Shown here piece by piece: positions 43,340 through 54,348 of a stretch of DNA of 64,000 nt. The stretch is from Lepas anatifera (Eukaryota; Arthropoda; Thecostraca; Lepadidae). Numbering within the stretch: the first letter of the stretch is position 1; each line of letters starts with the position of its first letter. The stretch is taken from contig JAOTON010002068.1 of NCBI GenBank assembly GCA_034440635.1, positions 933,001 through 997,000 of the forward strand, in the 5' to 3' direction. Both the position numbers and the translations under genes were made by a program. The notes beneath the pieces were generated by a model, which saw only the letters and a program-made list of their open reading frames with translations, was not told the origin of the DNA and ran no database searches.

Positions 43340-44150
43340 GGAAATGACCTATGCCCTAGATGAGAAAAGTGAAGAGTAAAGGGCGACAGGTGTGAGAAGA
43401 TCCCTAAAAAATACTTGGAATCCCACAACAGATCCCTGCAGAACACCACGAAAGTAAAAAGAGCATAAAACAGCTTAAATGAACCCAAAAGGGTACAAAA
43501 GCACAGGCGAGATGTGGAATGAACTAAAACGCTGCTAAAAAAACAAACTCGGTCAAAAACTAAGATTCTGTGCGTTAACTAAAACTGTATAAGTGAACTA
43601 AAATTCAAAGTATACACTAAAACCGCAATGGAAGCCTCAAGAACAGTGCGGACCTGAATAAAAGGGAAATGAAAGTCAGGGAAAGGTAAAACACGACGTT
43701 TTGGTCATGTTCCATCATCAGTTGTAGGGCATTGTAAGGTATCAGGTGTAAGGCTGCCTTACACCTGATGATGGTCCATGACCGAAATGTCGTGATTTAC
43801 CTTTCCCTGACTTTCATTTCCGTTTTATTCAGGTCCGTACTGTTCTCGAGGCTTCCATTGCGGTTTTAGCGTATACTTTGAATTTTAGTTCACTTATACA
43901 ATTTTAGTTAACGCACAGAATCTTGGTTTTTCGAATGTTTTTTTAGCAGCGTTTTAGTTCATTCCACATCTCACCTGTGCTTTTGCACCCTTTTAGATTA
44001 ATTTAAGCTGTTGTATGCTCTTTTTTACTTTCTGCTGTTTCGCAGGGATCTGTTGTGGGATTCCAAGTATTTTTAGTTTTTTTAGGGATCTTCTCACACC
44101 TGTCGCCTTTTAGTCTTCACTTTTCTTATCTTGGGCCTTAGGTCATTTCC
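43340..44150. repeat. 810-bp palindrome with hammerhead-like centre
   Basis: The left arm (about 43340-43721) and the right arm (about 43763-44150) are inverted copies. The outer ends read GAAATGACCTATGCCC on the left and TTAGGTCATTTCC on the right. At the centre the right arm reads CTGATGA (43765-43771), T, GGTC-CAT-GACC, GAAATGTC. The left arm has the same in inverse with GAAA changed to AAAA. This is the hammerhead order seen in the Penelope copies, so it may be a foldback made of Penelope-type ends. No ORF. Confidence 0.75.
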
Positions 44151-45411
44151 CTCGACATATCCAACATGGTGCCCTATCTGCAACAACCCCTCCGAGAACT
44201 CAACGTGTTTAAGGAAGTCATAGTGAATTCCATCTGGGCCGACAGAAGTCGATCCTGATGCGCTTATGGCGTTCTGAAGTTCTGTCAAGGTGAACTTTGA
44301 ATTGTAAAATTCGTTGTCCTGGGAAGAGCTGTCTATCGGTTGCAGTTCTTGTATTTAAGTTCTGAAAGATGGATCATTATTATTTCAAGGCGACAGGTTA
44401 GAAAAATACTCACCAAAAGTATTCCCAACCTGCCGTGGATTGTCTAAGGTATTTCCGTTTTCTTGTATTACGATGGAAGCCTTCGGTTGGTACTTCCCTG
44501 AAAAACACTATCAGGCTCCAGAAACGGCCAAGTGGAGCTTGAGCTGTAAAGAATAAGAGAAGTAACTCCCAACTTTTCCTCTTAGGCATTCGAACCAGGG
44601 TTGCCAGATGAGGCGAAATTTCGCCAAGAAACTTCGGCGGCTCTTCACTGGAAACTTCGGCGGCTGCCCAGAGCGGCGTATCCACACCGACACCAGAGTC
44701 TCCATCTCAGTCCTCAACTCCGTCGTAGAACAGCCGTGAAACCAGCGGTGGTCACGAACCGCCCCGAGTGGGGCGGGACTGTAGTGTGACCGTTGCCCCT
44801 GCGGTGAGGGGCACTGGTGACTTCAAGTGAGGCCTTCGACGGCCTGCGGTGGCCGTGCCGTGCCGTGCCGTGCCGTGCCGTGCCGTGTGGGACAGCGGTG
44901 CCGCACGTAGGCCCTAAATGCCTCGTCCGTGGCCAATATTACATTTCGTGGAAAACTCCTTCGCAATACCGCAAATTCCCCGATTTTTGGACAAATGGCT
45001 CATTTGACAGATAATTGAACAGGCATAAAACTTGCATTTGAACATAGGTTTTATTTGATGGGCGTAATCAGGACAGTGAAAGAGGGGCATTTGGAGCAAC
45101 TTAATCCAGCCAAGGTGTCCGTAAAATATTTTGCAGATGTTGTCGTGGCTCCATGAATTGTGACCGAATTGTAGTTTGAAACACTGCAAACAATAAACAT
45201 GTAATCCATGAACAACGATACAGCAATCTTGTGTGCCATAAATTCATAGGTACCACGAACAACAAAACGGGAGGCATATAAATGTGTATTTGGGCTTGTT
45301 TTTCTTTCTAAGCAGTTTTGGTATAATTGTAATACCTTTTCTGCATGGGAATGTTCTATTATAACCGGTATTCAGTGATTATTAACAACCACACTGGAGA
45401 GGGGTCCGACA
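44151..45411. other. No gene recognised; contains a (CCGTG)7 run
   Basis: A short minus-strand frame (44094-44288) has SGSTSVGPDGIHYDFLKHVE, which resembles the pre-RT motif of LINE polymerases (SPGPDGIPYEFLK), so a decayed LINE remnant probably lies at about 44170-44280. The block at 44597 resembles 41426. Nothing else is recognised. Confidence 0.5.
44853..44887. repeat. (CCGTG)7 pentanucleotide repeat
   Basis: Seven perfect tandem copies of CCGTG. Confidence 0.95.
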
Positions 45412-46258
45412 TTAACGCGCACAGGATGGGGGCTGGTAAGCCCTGAGATATCGGAAACTTAGAGGCTTAAGAAATTCCGATTAGGGGTGGTGGGGGCTTT
45501 GATGATCCACATCATAACTAATTTTATTGACCTAGGTCTTATTGTCAGGTCAAACGAGGTCATAAAGGTCAAATTTTGGCCATGCTTGGGACCTGTTGGC
45601 AAATGCCCTGATAATGCGTGGAAAAGCCGGGAGTAAGCTAAAGCCGGACCACGGTCATAGAGGTTGTGTCGCAAAGAATCTTTCCTTCATTTTTGAGGTT
45701 TAGGTATTCAGGTCATCGACGTATGACGTCACAACATGGTATATTCCCTATTTTGCCCACTTAAAGTAGCACTATAGCAAACCTTGTGCTGGAAGGAGGA
45801 TTGACCTTTACCCATGATCTTTAACCTTGACCTTTGACCTTGAACTTACAACCGGGTTACCTTTACTATGACGTCATAGCATAATATACGTCGACTGGGA
45901 CACGTAAGCACCGGGGTCATGACCTTGAAATTGCTGGTATGACTGAACTTTGACCTCGACGTTCACGTGGGTGACCTTGACATATCATCCCGTCTATATG
46001 ACACTGTGACGTCACCACTTGGTCTCCAATGCAGCAAACCGCTTCGACTGCGCGGTGACGGCGATTTCAAAATGTAGGTCTGACTTTGAAGCCTATAAAT
46101 AAAACAATTTTCGACAAATTTTCAAAATTATTTCACTATTCCTCGCGCTGTTAAATTTTTCAATGCGACCGATTCCCTGTTTTGGCTACGAGTGGTTCTC
46201 CGGTCATCACGGAAAAGTAGTTGGGAGAGTATCCGAGGCCCCTCCGTGCGCGTGTTAA
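45412..46258. mobile_element. TTAA-flanked TIR element T2 (about 850 bp), rich in regulatory-like sites
   Basis: TTAA at 45412 is followed by CGCGCACAGGATGGGGGC. The right end, GCCCCTCCGTGCGCGTG, is followed by TTAA (46255-46258). The ends are imperfect inverted repeats of the T1 type. There is no ORF. It contains three TGACGTCA palindromes (45724-45731, 45869-45876, 46007-46014) and at least ten AGGTCA/TGACCT-type half-sites. Confidence 0.55.
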
Positions 46259-47170
46259 CACGCAGGTGAAGAAAGGGTAGAATATATCCCTACCTTGTGT
46301 TTCCTCAACAAGGCATATCAAAATATCGTCCGTGAAGGTCGTATGTTTCTCTCCCCCGCCCACCCTCTGCTACATATGATATCGCGTATCGCTATATGGG
46401 ACCATATTCCACCGGCATGCCGGTGTGAATATGGAGCCGTTGCGCCGTTCAGCGCGTGTAAAACACCGACTGATTTCTCCCGCTTCCCGTGGCGTTTCTG
46501 TTTCATTTTTTTGTATTTGTATTTGCGTATGTTGCTTTTTGTTTTTTTTCAAGGGAGAGGTGAGTGTTGGGCCCTTGTCTGCAGGTGCGCTGTGACCGGT
46601 GTCACGTGACTCCTATGACCAATCAGGCGCCGAGGGTGCCACGAGAGGTGCTGGGCGGTAACTATCCGGAGCTGGCAAATAAAGGAAGAGAACTTATCTG
46701 CGCCTTTACAGAACACAAATCATGTCTGCTTTTGCCTGAATACATCACTCCTCTTCCATAAAGATTCTCAATTTTTTTTTGCGAAACTGTAGCTCTCAGG
46801 TGGTTGACGCTGGCTACAGAAAACCTCTGAGTCTACATCGTCACAGCTCCGCATGGACTGAACCCCTCCTTGATAGTTTGGTACTTGGTTGAGACATTAC
46901 ATTACTATGTGGTTCTTCATACATCGTCACAGTGACTGTAGCCATAGTGCCGAAACCTTAGTGCGCAGTGTGCTAACGCTGCTGCCAAAAAAGCTGCAGG
47001 ATCTCATCCAGCCCGCAGTAGAGCGCAATGCCTACCGGTGCCTCCCCGAGACGGTTTTGCTAGCAATGGCCTCGGCTCGGGAGCCCCAGCTGCGCGATTG
47101 GGTCTCGCTGGCTATCCAGGGACGCCGGTAGCAGCCCCAGCAGAAAGAGACCAGTAAGTGCTCCCGGGTG
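46259..47170. other. Mostly unassigned; possible transposon-protein remnant near 46930-47131
   Basis: The frame 46889-47131 (plus) ends in PETVLLAMASAREPQLRDW, then VSLAIQGRR. It resembles a helical module (PExxLLAMLxDxxxxxRxxAxxxIxxxR) that I associate with uncharacterised repeated genes in invertebrates. The match is from memory of a pattern and weak. The rest (46280-46760) is open in places without a domain. Confidence 0.3.
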
Positions 47171-47416
47171 TTAACACGCACATTGGCGGGTACTCGCCCC
47201 CTCGGTTTTTTGGAAACAACATAGGCACGACGGCGTGTAGCGCCCCTGTACTTGGCATACCTTTTCTCTGATCATTTGTACAACTTGTGTCAAAATGGTA
47301 ACCAGCACAGGTCAAGTTATCTGACCTAAAAAAAGTTTAAGTCAGAACATAGTGAACTTATCCGATTGAAACTCATATCACTTAATGGGTCCACCGAAAA
47401 TATATTCTGATAAGGT

Positions 47417-49354
47417 GATGATAAATTGATAAGGTGGCCTGTCCCCTCAAATCCGGAAATGTAAAAAAACACTGAATATTATATATTTGGGCACAGCCCT
47501 TCATCAGAATCATGTAGTAAACATAAAAAATTCTCGGTCATAATGTAGCCAGACCTCGAATTAAGCTTCACACAAATGCCTTTTTGGATGAAAAAAAATT
47601 GGATGTCGTGACAATAACGATCTTGGTACCTCTAACCTAAGAGTAATGCCGACAATACAACAAGACTAGACCAGTATTTGTGTGACAGACTTTTCTATCA
47701 TTTCAGCCAAACACTAGCTTTTCAATAACAATGAAAAATTTGCTGAAGTATCTTAATCGGATATTTGTATCCTTCTGTTCTTATTAATATTTTTTTACCC
47801 CAGCTAAAATGCTTACAATAATTACTTATTTAGCACTAGTACACGTGATACTAGATCGGTGTAGTGACTGCAAACTTTCCCCTTTAATTCAGCATAAGGC
47901 TAAATCTTACTATAAATTTGCCGCCCCGCCCCGGTAGCTCAGTTGGTAGAGCGCTGGGCTCCGGCCCCTGCTCAGGAGCATGCAGTGGCAGTGCATGTCC
48001 AGGCTTGGGATCGGTTCCCCTGAGACGCTCCGGCGCTCAATAGTTTACCTGACGTACAGGTCGGCTGGCAACTGACTGGTAAGAGGGTGACCTGAGCGGG
48101 GCGGCCGTCCCTGTGCTTTGTGGGACGTTAAACTTTGGCTTCTAAATTAACCCTTCATTGTGGGAGTTGTTCGTTCGGGTGGTTGGGTCTCCGTGACAAG
48201 TCCCTTGATGACTTTAGTGAGACTCCGACTCCAACGGTCAAACTGAGAACAACTTGGAAAAAATTATAAAAAAGCCTTGCTCGAGTTATTTAATTAAGAT
48301 TGTACTTAGTGGTCAGGGTCAACTTATCCCTAAACTCAATCCATTGCGTAATATTGCTTAATATGGTTTGTAATTGATAAACCCTTTTTCACAGCCTGCA
48401 CCTCTGGCCCAACGTTAAGCGTCGAATTAGTATACGTCTGGATGGCTGCCGTTTTTTAAATCTGCAAATAATTATTGATAATGCTTTTCTGCAGCCAGAC
48501 GTATATTCATTCGACGCTTAACGTTGGGCCAGAGGTACAGGCTGAGGAAAAGTATTTACCAACGATTGATCACATTAAGTAGCTATGAGAGATGTATTTT
48601 GTTTAGGGGTACATACTATGGGGAAGGGGTACTAAATAAGTATAGTATAAAAATTGATAATGTTTTTTTGCATCCAGACGTATACTCATTCGACGCTTAA
48701 CGTTGGGCCAGAGGCGCAGGCTGTGAAAAAGGGGTTTATCAATTACAAACCGAATTAAGCAATATTACGCAATGGATTGAGTTTAGGGACATGTTGACCC
48801 TGATCACTAAGTACAATCTTAATTAAATAATTTGAGCGAGGCATTTATAGTAGGATTTAGCCTTATGCTGAATTAAAGGGGAAAGTTTTTCAGTCACTAC
48901 ACTGATCTAGTATCACGTGTACTAGTGCTAAATAAGTAATTATTGTTAGCATTTTAGCTGCGGTCAACAACAAAACATATATATAAATAATAAGAACAGA
49001 AGAATACAAATAACCGATTAAGATACTTCAACGAATTTTTCATTGTTATTGAAAAGCTAGTGTTTGGCTGAAATAATAGAAAAGTCTGTCACACTAATAC
49101 TGGTCTAGTCTTGTTGTATTGTCGGCATTACTCTTAGGTTAGAGGTACCAAGATCGTTGCTGTCACGACATCCAATTTTTTCATTCTAAAAGGCATTTGT
49201 GTGAAGCTCAATTCGAGGTCTGGCTACACTATGACCGATAATTTTTGGCATTTCCTACATGATTCTGATGAAGGGCTTTGCCCCAATATATAATCTTCAG
49301 TGTTTTTCACATTTCCAGATTCGAGGGGACAGGCCACCTTATCAACTTATCATC
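47417..49354. repeat. Large palindrome (arms ~680 bp) with hammerhead-like motifs
   Basis: The left arm 47417-48447 (including a later SINE) and the right arm 48672-49354 are inverted copies. The outer words are GATGATAAATTGATAAGGTGG on the left and its near inverse at 49333-49354. The inner word, CGACGCTTAACGTTGGGCCA, is in both arms, and a third copy lies between them (48490-48543). Both arms carry CTGATGA, A, GGGC-T-T/G-T-GCCC (49262-49281; inverse at 47491-47511), similar to the foldback at 8126-8510. No coding sequence. Confidence 0.85.
47920..48275 (+). mobile_element. SINE-A, full length, inserted in the palindrome's left arm
   Basis: The head reads GCCCCGGTAGCTCAGTTGG, followed by TAGAGCG, a near-perfect tRNA 5' half with an A box. 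The middle has GGATCGGTTCCCC as a degenerate B box. The body is shared with 4232-4370 and 26906-27130, and the end is A-rich. The palindrome's right arm lacks it: ATAAATGCCTCGCTC there is split here into ATAAATTTGCC and ATAAAAAAGCCTTGCTC, so the insertion came after the palindrome formed. Confidence 0.85.
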
Positions 49355-49939
49355 ATGCTCCTCGCCGCAGCACTTCAAAACCTATCAACGTTTGAAAATA
49401 TATTCTCTAAATATCAAATATATTCTGGTACTTTTTATATTGATGATCTAAGGTCAGGTACGAGCCATGACCTCTATATTAGAAAAACATTGGAAAATGG
49501 TTTTAACTGAATAACTTAGTAATGAATGAAGATACAGCGTTTATTGTAACTGCATTAGATTTCCCTTGTTTTAATGATATGCATTTTACCTAATTTGACC
49601 TCAGATCCTTGATTTAGCTTAGCCAGGTCATATTGTATATCATTCGCTTTGGCTTACTGCGAGGACTCCAATGGTCTAAAATTTTTTCCTCTATCTTTAC
49701 TTATTCAGATGAAATGACCGAAAGCCTTCATTTACATGTTATCCCCACCTTAAGTGTGACCCGACAAAAAGGTTTGAATATTTTCGATAGAGAAGTGGAT
49801 GGCTAACCCAACGCCGTTTACCGTTTTAAGCTATCTAGCGTGGCTCTAGAGATCTTAGCGTGGCGGGTAACCGCCAGCCCCCCACCCGTCGAAGTGAAGG
49901 TGGCTCAGAACCTCGTCAATGCACGTGTTAACGTCGACG
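49355..49939. other. No gene recognised
   Basis: Right flank of T3. 49740-49931 is inverse to 9667-9815. The rest is AT-rich without coding signal. Confidence 0.5.
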
Positions 49940-52490
49940 CTACTGATTTATCTGAGCCTTCGGCTGGGACAGAACGCCCATCACCGAGCCTCCGCTCTCC
50001 ATGAGCCTCAGTGACAGAGCCATTGAGAGGATTTGGAGTGTCCCGCTGGAAGTTGGAACCTATCATAGACAATAGAGAGTATGGTAAAGGCAGTGACGGA
50101 GGCGGCTTCGGCAGTACCGCTGAGAGCCAGCGTAACCACAGGCCTGTCTCCTGGCGTAAACGGTTTTACAGCGCCTTTCTTCAAACAGTCCTGGATTTTT
50201 CTTGGACCGTTTCTTTTAAGAGTCCTTAACACTAATATAGCACAAGGGAATACCTGCAATTCCTTTCGGGAAGGAGTTATTACTCTTAATTACAAAGAGA
50301 GGCCGAGATGGACAATCTCTGAAAGGATGGAGCCCAATATCTCTGTTAAATACCGACTTCAAAATCATATCCGCAGTCATTGCAAACAGGCTTAAAAACG
50401 TTATGGAAAGTCTTATTTCTCCAACTCAATCATCATATATTAAAGGTAGATACTTAGGCGAAAACACAAGGCTTGTTTATGATGTAATTGGATATCTCAA
50501 CAAAGAGAAACAATGTGGTCTTATTCTTGCAGCCGATTTCGAGGCAGCGTTCGAGTCGGTTTCTTGGAAGTTCTTGAAACAAGCCCTACATTCCTACAAT
50601 TTTAGACCGCAATTCAGATCTTTGATTGACTTATTGTACCTTAATTACGGAAATTTCTCTCGAATATTGCTGGATGGGTATTTAGGGGAAAACATTTACC
50701 TTAGTCAGGGCATCAGGCAAGGCGACACAGCCAGCGGATATTTGTTCAACTTAGTCGTCGAACCACTTTCCTCTCAATTAAAAATGTCGACACAATTCAC
50801 TGGAATCCAACTTGGAATAGGTGAAGAGGACTGCGTTTCTCAGTTCGCTGACGATTTGATTGCTTTCGTCAAAGCAGACAAAAAATCATTGCAAGCAGTT
50901 GTTGATGAACTGACAACGTTTTCACATTTTTCCAACCTGAGACTAAACATAAACAAAACAAAGTGTCTGCCAATCGGACCAATGAGTGCAACGCTCAACG
51001 ACGATACGCTGGGCATTACATTCGTGAGTGAATTGAAGATTGTAGATAAAAGATTTAACAAAATGAATGATTCATTAACGGTGAATAATGTGGAAGATAA
51101 AATTGAGAACATTCGACGAGAAATGACACAATGGAAAAGACGAAATCTAACCCTGATAGGAAAGGTATCCCTTATTAAATCATTATTACATTCTAAGTTA
51201 GTTCATGTTTTCATTTCACTCCCAAAACCATCATCATCAACCATAAAACAGCTCGAAAAGGTTTTGCACGATTTCCTTTGGAATAGCAGAAGCGATCCGG
51301 TAAAGCGCGCCAAATTAGCCCAAAAATCCATGTACGATGGCCTAAATGTTCCAGACTTAGCCTCATTCATTAAGAGCTTAAAAATAGGGTGGGTAAAACG
51401 CTTGTATAACTCAAAACAAACATGGACGTTCCTTATTAAGCGCAAGTTGCCACCTGTGGAGCAACTTCTTACTTATGGTGAAGTAAAATTGAACAAAATC
51501 GCTAAAACACTAGAAAATCCGTTCTGGTTAGAAGTACTACGCTCATGGGCACAGTTTATCCGGCTTTACAGACCACCTGACGAAGATATTCTGTCCAGTA
51601 CGCTATGGTTCTCCAATTTCACAAAATTTAAAACAACCATTGTCAAAGTACGGGATGAAAGGGGTTTTAGATTTATTGGAGACATCATAAGCCCTATTAC
51701 CGAGAAGCCTTTCACACATGCCGAACTGCAACGTATTTATAACATACCGTTGACTTTCCTCTAGTACCAATCTTTGATTCGAGGGCGGCCAAGAGAAGCA
51801 CAACATTGTTTAGCTAGCCTGAAATTCCCTCAGCCCACATTACCCTATCAGATTGCAGTTATCAGTAAGAATACAAAAACAAACAGATTGGCCTATCAAG
51901 AATTTATTACGCATCTCAAGTACAAACACTCTCAACAAATATGGGTAAATAAATGGAGACAGGATGGAATCGATTCACCTTACGTGGGGAGCATGTTCAC
52001 CATACGTGTAGCAACAAAAAACACATATTTACAATCCTTTCACTACATAGTAATATCGCGAATAATAGCAACAAACAAGTACCTCTATTCAATAGGTAGA
52101 GCTGAAACTGCATTGTGTACGTTTCGTACCGGGTCGATAGAAACTATAGAGCACTTGTTTTGGTCTTGCCGAAAAAGACTCAAGTATTTATTCAAAATAT
52201 ACAATCTGAACTACGCACACAACATAATATTACCTATCCTTTTGAAAAGTCGGATTGGTTCCTTCCTTCATTGGAGCACTGCAAACAACTTGAAGTACTG
52301 GCAGCGACTGTCGCCAAATTAGTGATATTTAAAGCGCGTTTAAGTAAGAGGAAGCCAACGGTGGCGCATTTCAGAAAGTGTTTGCGGCCAGAAGCTGTAA
52401 AGGAAGAAATAATTGCAAGGAAAAAAGAAAGAACATTTGAATTTGACGAAAAATGGAAACAGATAGATAGACTTGTCCTTGAATAATCCT
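49940..52490 (+). pseudogene. Tx1/L1-like LINE ORF2 fragment (RT, FADD)
   Basis: 5'-truncated, so there is no endonuclease. 49940-50400 is RT fingers in broken frames (LSEPSAGTERP, SPGVNGFTAPFFKQSW, SFREGVITL). 50403-51764 is one clean frame: SPTQSSYIKGRYLGENTRLV, motif A ADFEAAFESVSW, LSQGIRQGDTASGYLFNLVV and the catalytic FADD (50844-50855), then NINKTKCLPIG and a long thumb. A TAG at 51762-51764 is the only break before the same frame continues to about 52210. A one-base shift then leads to the end ...FDEKWKQIDRLVLE at 52486. The C-terminal segment has a degraded knuckle (CTFRTGSIETIEHLFWSC). RT wording differs from the LINE at 13989, so it is a second family of the same clade. Confidence 0.88.
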
Positions 52491-52583
52491 AGCCTTCTAC
52501 TGAAGATGTGGAACAGCGATGGAAGAAACGTTCCGAGCTTATGTCCTGCTGCTGCAAACAAACTCAAACACTATGCATTATCT

Positions 52584-52705
52584 CACACATAACGCACACA
52601 CCCACACACAATCACACACACAATCACACACACGCACGTACGTACACACGCACGTACGTACACACGCACGCGCGCACGTGTGCTCACACACACACGCACA
52701 CTCAT
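52584..52705. repeat. (CA)n / (ACGT)-type low-complexity run
   Basis: CA-rich microsatellite with CACACGCACGTACGTA interruptions, directly downstream of the LINE ending at 52486. Confidence 0.9.
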
Positions 52706-52968
52706 TACACAGACTAAGCAGGACACCTGTGAGCTGGTGTTGATGTTTGATGTATTAAGGTCAAACTATCTTGGAAACTGTATTGTATTGTTGTATTGTA
52801 CTGTGCTGTACTGTTGTATTGAACTACATTGTTTGTATTGTTATTGCAAGATCCAGATGCATATATGATAAACGATTGAATCCTGAAAAAGAGCCAGCTT
52901 GACCACATCTTCATGGATTCCATGGACGATATCTTCTCTTTGACTTATTTGAGGTCATCACAGGTCAC
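52706..52968. other. Low-complexity TTGTATTG-rich stretch
   Basis: Imperfect TTGTATTGTA repeats at 52780-52845. No gene. Confidence 0.5.
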
Positions 52969-53489
52969 CAGGGTCAAGTACAGTATTTTGATGATAACTT
53001 TTGACCTAGAGCGCTGAATTAAACATCATCGTGTATGTCTTGTCACTGGCTTTCATTTGATGACAGCAAGACCACTTTCTGACCTTTTATGACCTCAGGT
53101 CATGTTAGGTCAAGAGGTGCCCTCTGGAGGTCAAACCCATGGTGGGAGGTCACTATGTGCCACATGGCGGAGAAAGCCCTGAAATTTTCCTATCCAATGT
53201 ACTTGACCAGTTGTCAATAGCTCCAATGGCATGAGAGGTATGCCCAGGTTTCTTAAACAATGCATATTTTAGTAGAAATAGCCTATCGTGAACTAACTTG
53301 ACCTCTGGGGGTCAAACCATTGACCTGGGCGCTTATTCATGTAGAATAAAATCATTCTGAATTCACGCGGGATTACCAATGCACTTTGTCAGGTTGGCGC
53401 TAGCTCCCATATTTTCGGAGTTAGAGGGGGCCATCGATGCCCCGTTGGGGCGAAGGTGGCGGCGCAGCCCTGGTGGGGCGCGGGTCAAA
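52969..53489. repeat. AGGTCA-rich dispersed repeat, copy 2
   Basis: Direct copy of 42841-43327. It shares CAGTATTTTGA, CATCGTGTATGT, CACTGGCTTTCATTTGAT, ACCTCTGG.GGTCAAACC and the GGTGGGGCGCGGGT end. It has an extra GC-rich piece near 53440-53465. Confidence 0.8.
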
Positions 53490-53618
53490 TTACGTTATAA
53501 CGTCACCGCGCTTTGTAGACTGGTTTTTCAACTTTCCGGTTCGGTCCTGTTTCGTGTCAAAACACGTGGTGAGGGGCGTGTGTCGCCCTGGGTGTGCTGC
53601 ACCTGATTAGCGGCTGTG

Positions 53619-53823
53619 TTTTTAGCGGGTGGCGACTCGGGTTTTAGCGGGTGGCGACTCGGGTTTTAGCGGGTGGCGACTCGGGTTTTAGCGGGTGCCG
53701 ACTCGGGTTTTTAGCGGGTGCCGACTCGGGTTTTAGCGAGTGCCGACTCGGGTTTTAGCGAGTGCCGACTCGGGTTTTAGCGGGTGCCGACTCGGGTTTT
53801 AGCGGGTGCCGACTCGGGTTTTA
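53619..53823 (+). repeat. 22-bp tandem array, 9 copies
   Basis: Unit GTTTTAGCGGGTGGCGACTC plus GG. The first three units have GGTGGCGAC and the later ones GGTGCCGAC; two units have GCGAGTG, and one has an extra T (23 bp). Confidence 0.95.
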
Positions 53824-54348
53824 CCGTGGCTGTTTCCCGTGCCACCTGGAACTGGCAGTGACGGGAAAACTTTCTACAGTACAGCTGGAATACAAATCTG
53901 AGTGTTTTTTACTTGTAATTATATTATCTTTGGCGTCTTTCCAGGGGCATGTATTTTGTTATTTTTTCCAAAATTTGACGCAATGTTAGTAAAAAACCAT
54001 AACATATAAAAGGGATAGTATTTTTTTATAATGTTTGTCTCTTGTGGAAACACCCAGTGCACAGCTTGATACTGGGTGCTGAGCCTGAGACATATTTACT
54101 GCCCGTACTAAAACGACGTGTTTTGTATATTTGGGGTGATGATGAGGTGAGAGCGACTGAAGATGAGAGCATGAGTGAATATAACTCCCTCCGTTGCCCC
54201 CCCGGGCCAGCAAGCGAGGTGAAAACCTGTTGTTCACCAGCCCCCGGGAGCAACGAAGGGAACGGGGATTTTCTTGTCTGGTTGTCGATCCAAATGATGT
54301 CGATGTCAGAAAAAGATAAAGTCAGGTCTATACTCACCCTTCTAGACC
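53824..54348. other. Unassigned; holds a module shared with 56585-56720
   Basis: The words CTGGGTGCTGAGCC, GACATATTTA and GATGATGAGGTG, then CTGAAGATGAGAGCATGA, occur here (54068-54175). They recur at 56585-56730 in a permuted order. No protein is recognised. Confidence 0.5.

Larger units (their letters stand above)
47171..49931. mobile_element. TTAA-flanked TIR element T3 (2.76 kb) enclosing a large palindrome
   Basis: TTAA at 47171-47174 is followed by CACGCACATTGGCGGG. The right end, CGTCAATGCACGTG, is followed by TTAA (49928-49931). These ends match T1 (9667-10049). The flanking inner sequence near 49740-49900 is the inverse of 9685-9815. The middle is the palindrome 47417-49354. No transposase. 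Either the palindrome inserted into the element or the element is built from it. Confidence 0.55.

Noticed and set aside
47928..48000. tRNA gene
   Set aside because: The 5' half and A box are tRNA-like, but the anticodon arm, T arm and acceptor 3' strand do not fold, and the sequence continues into a SINE body.
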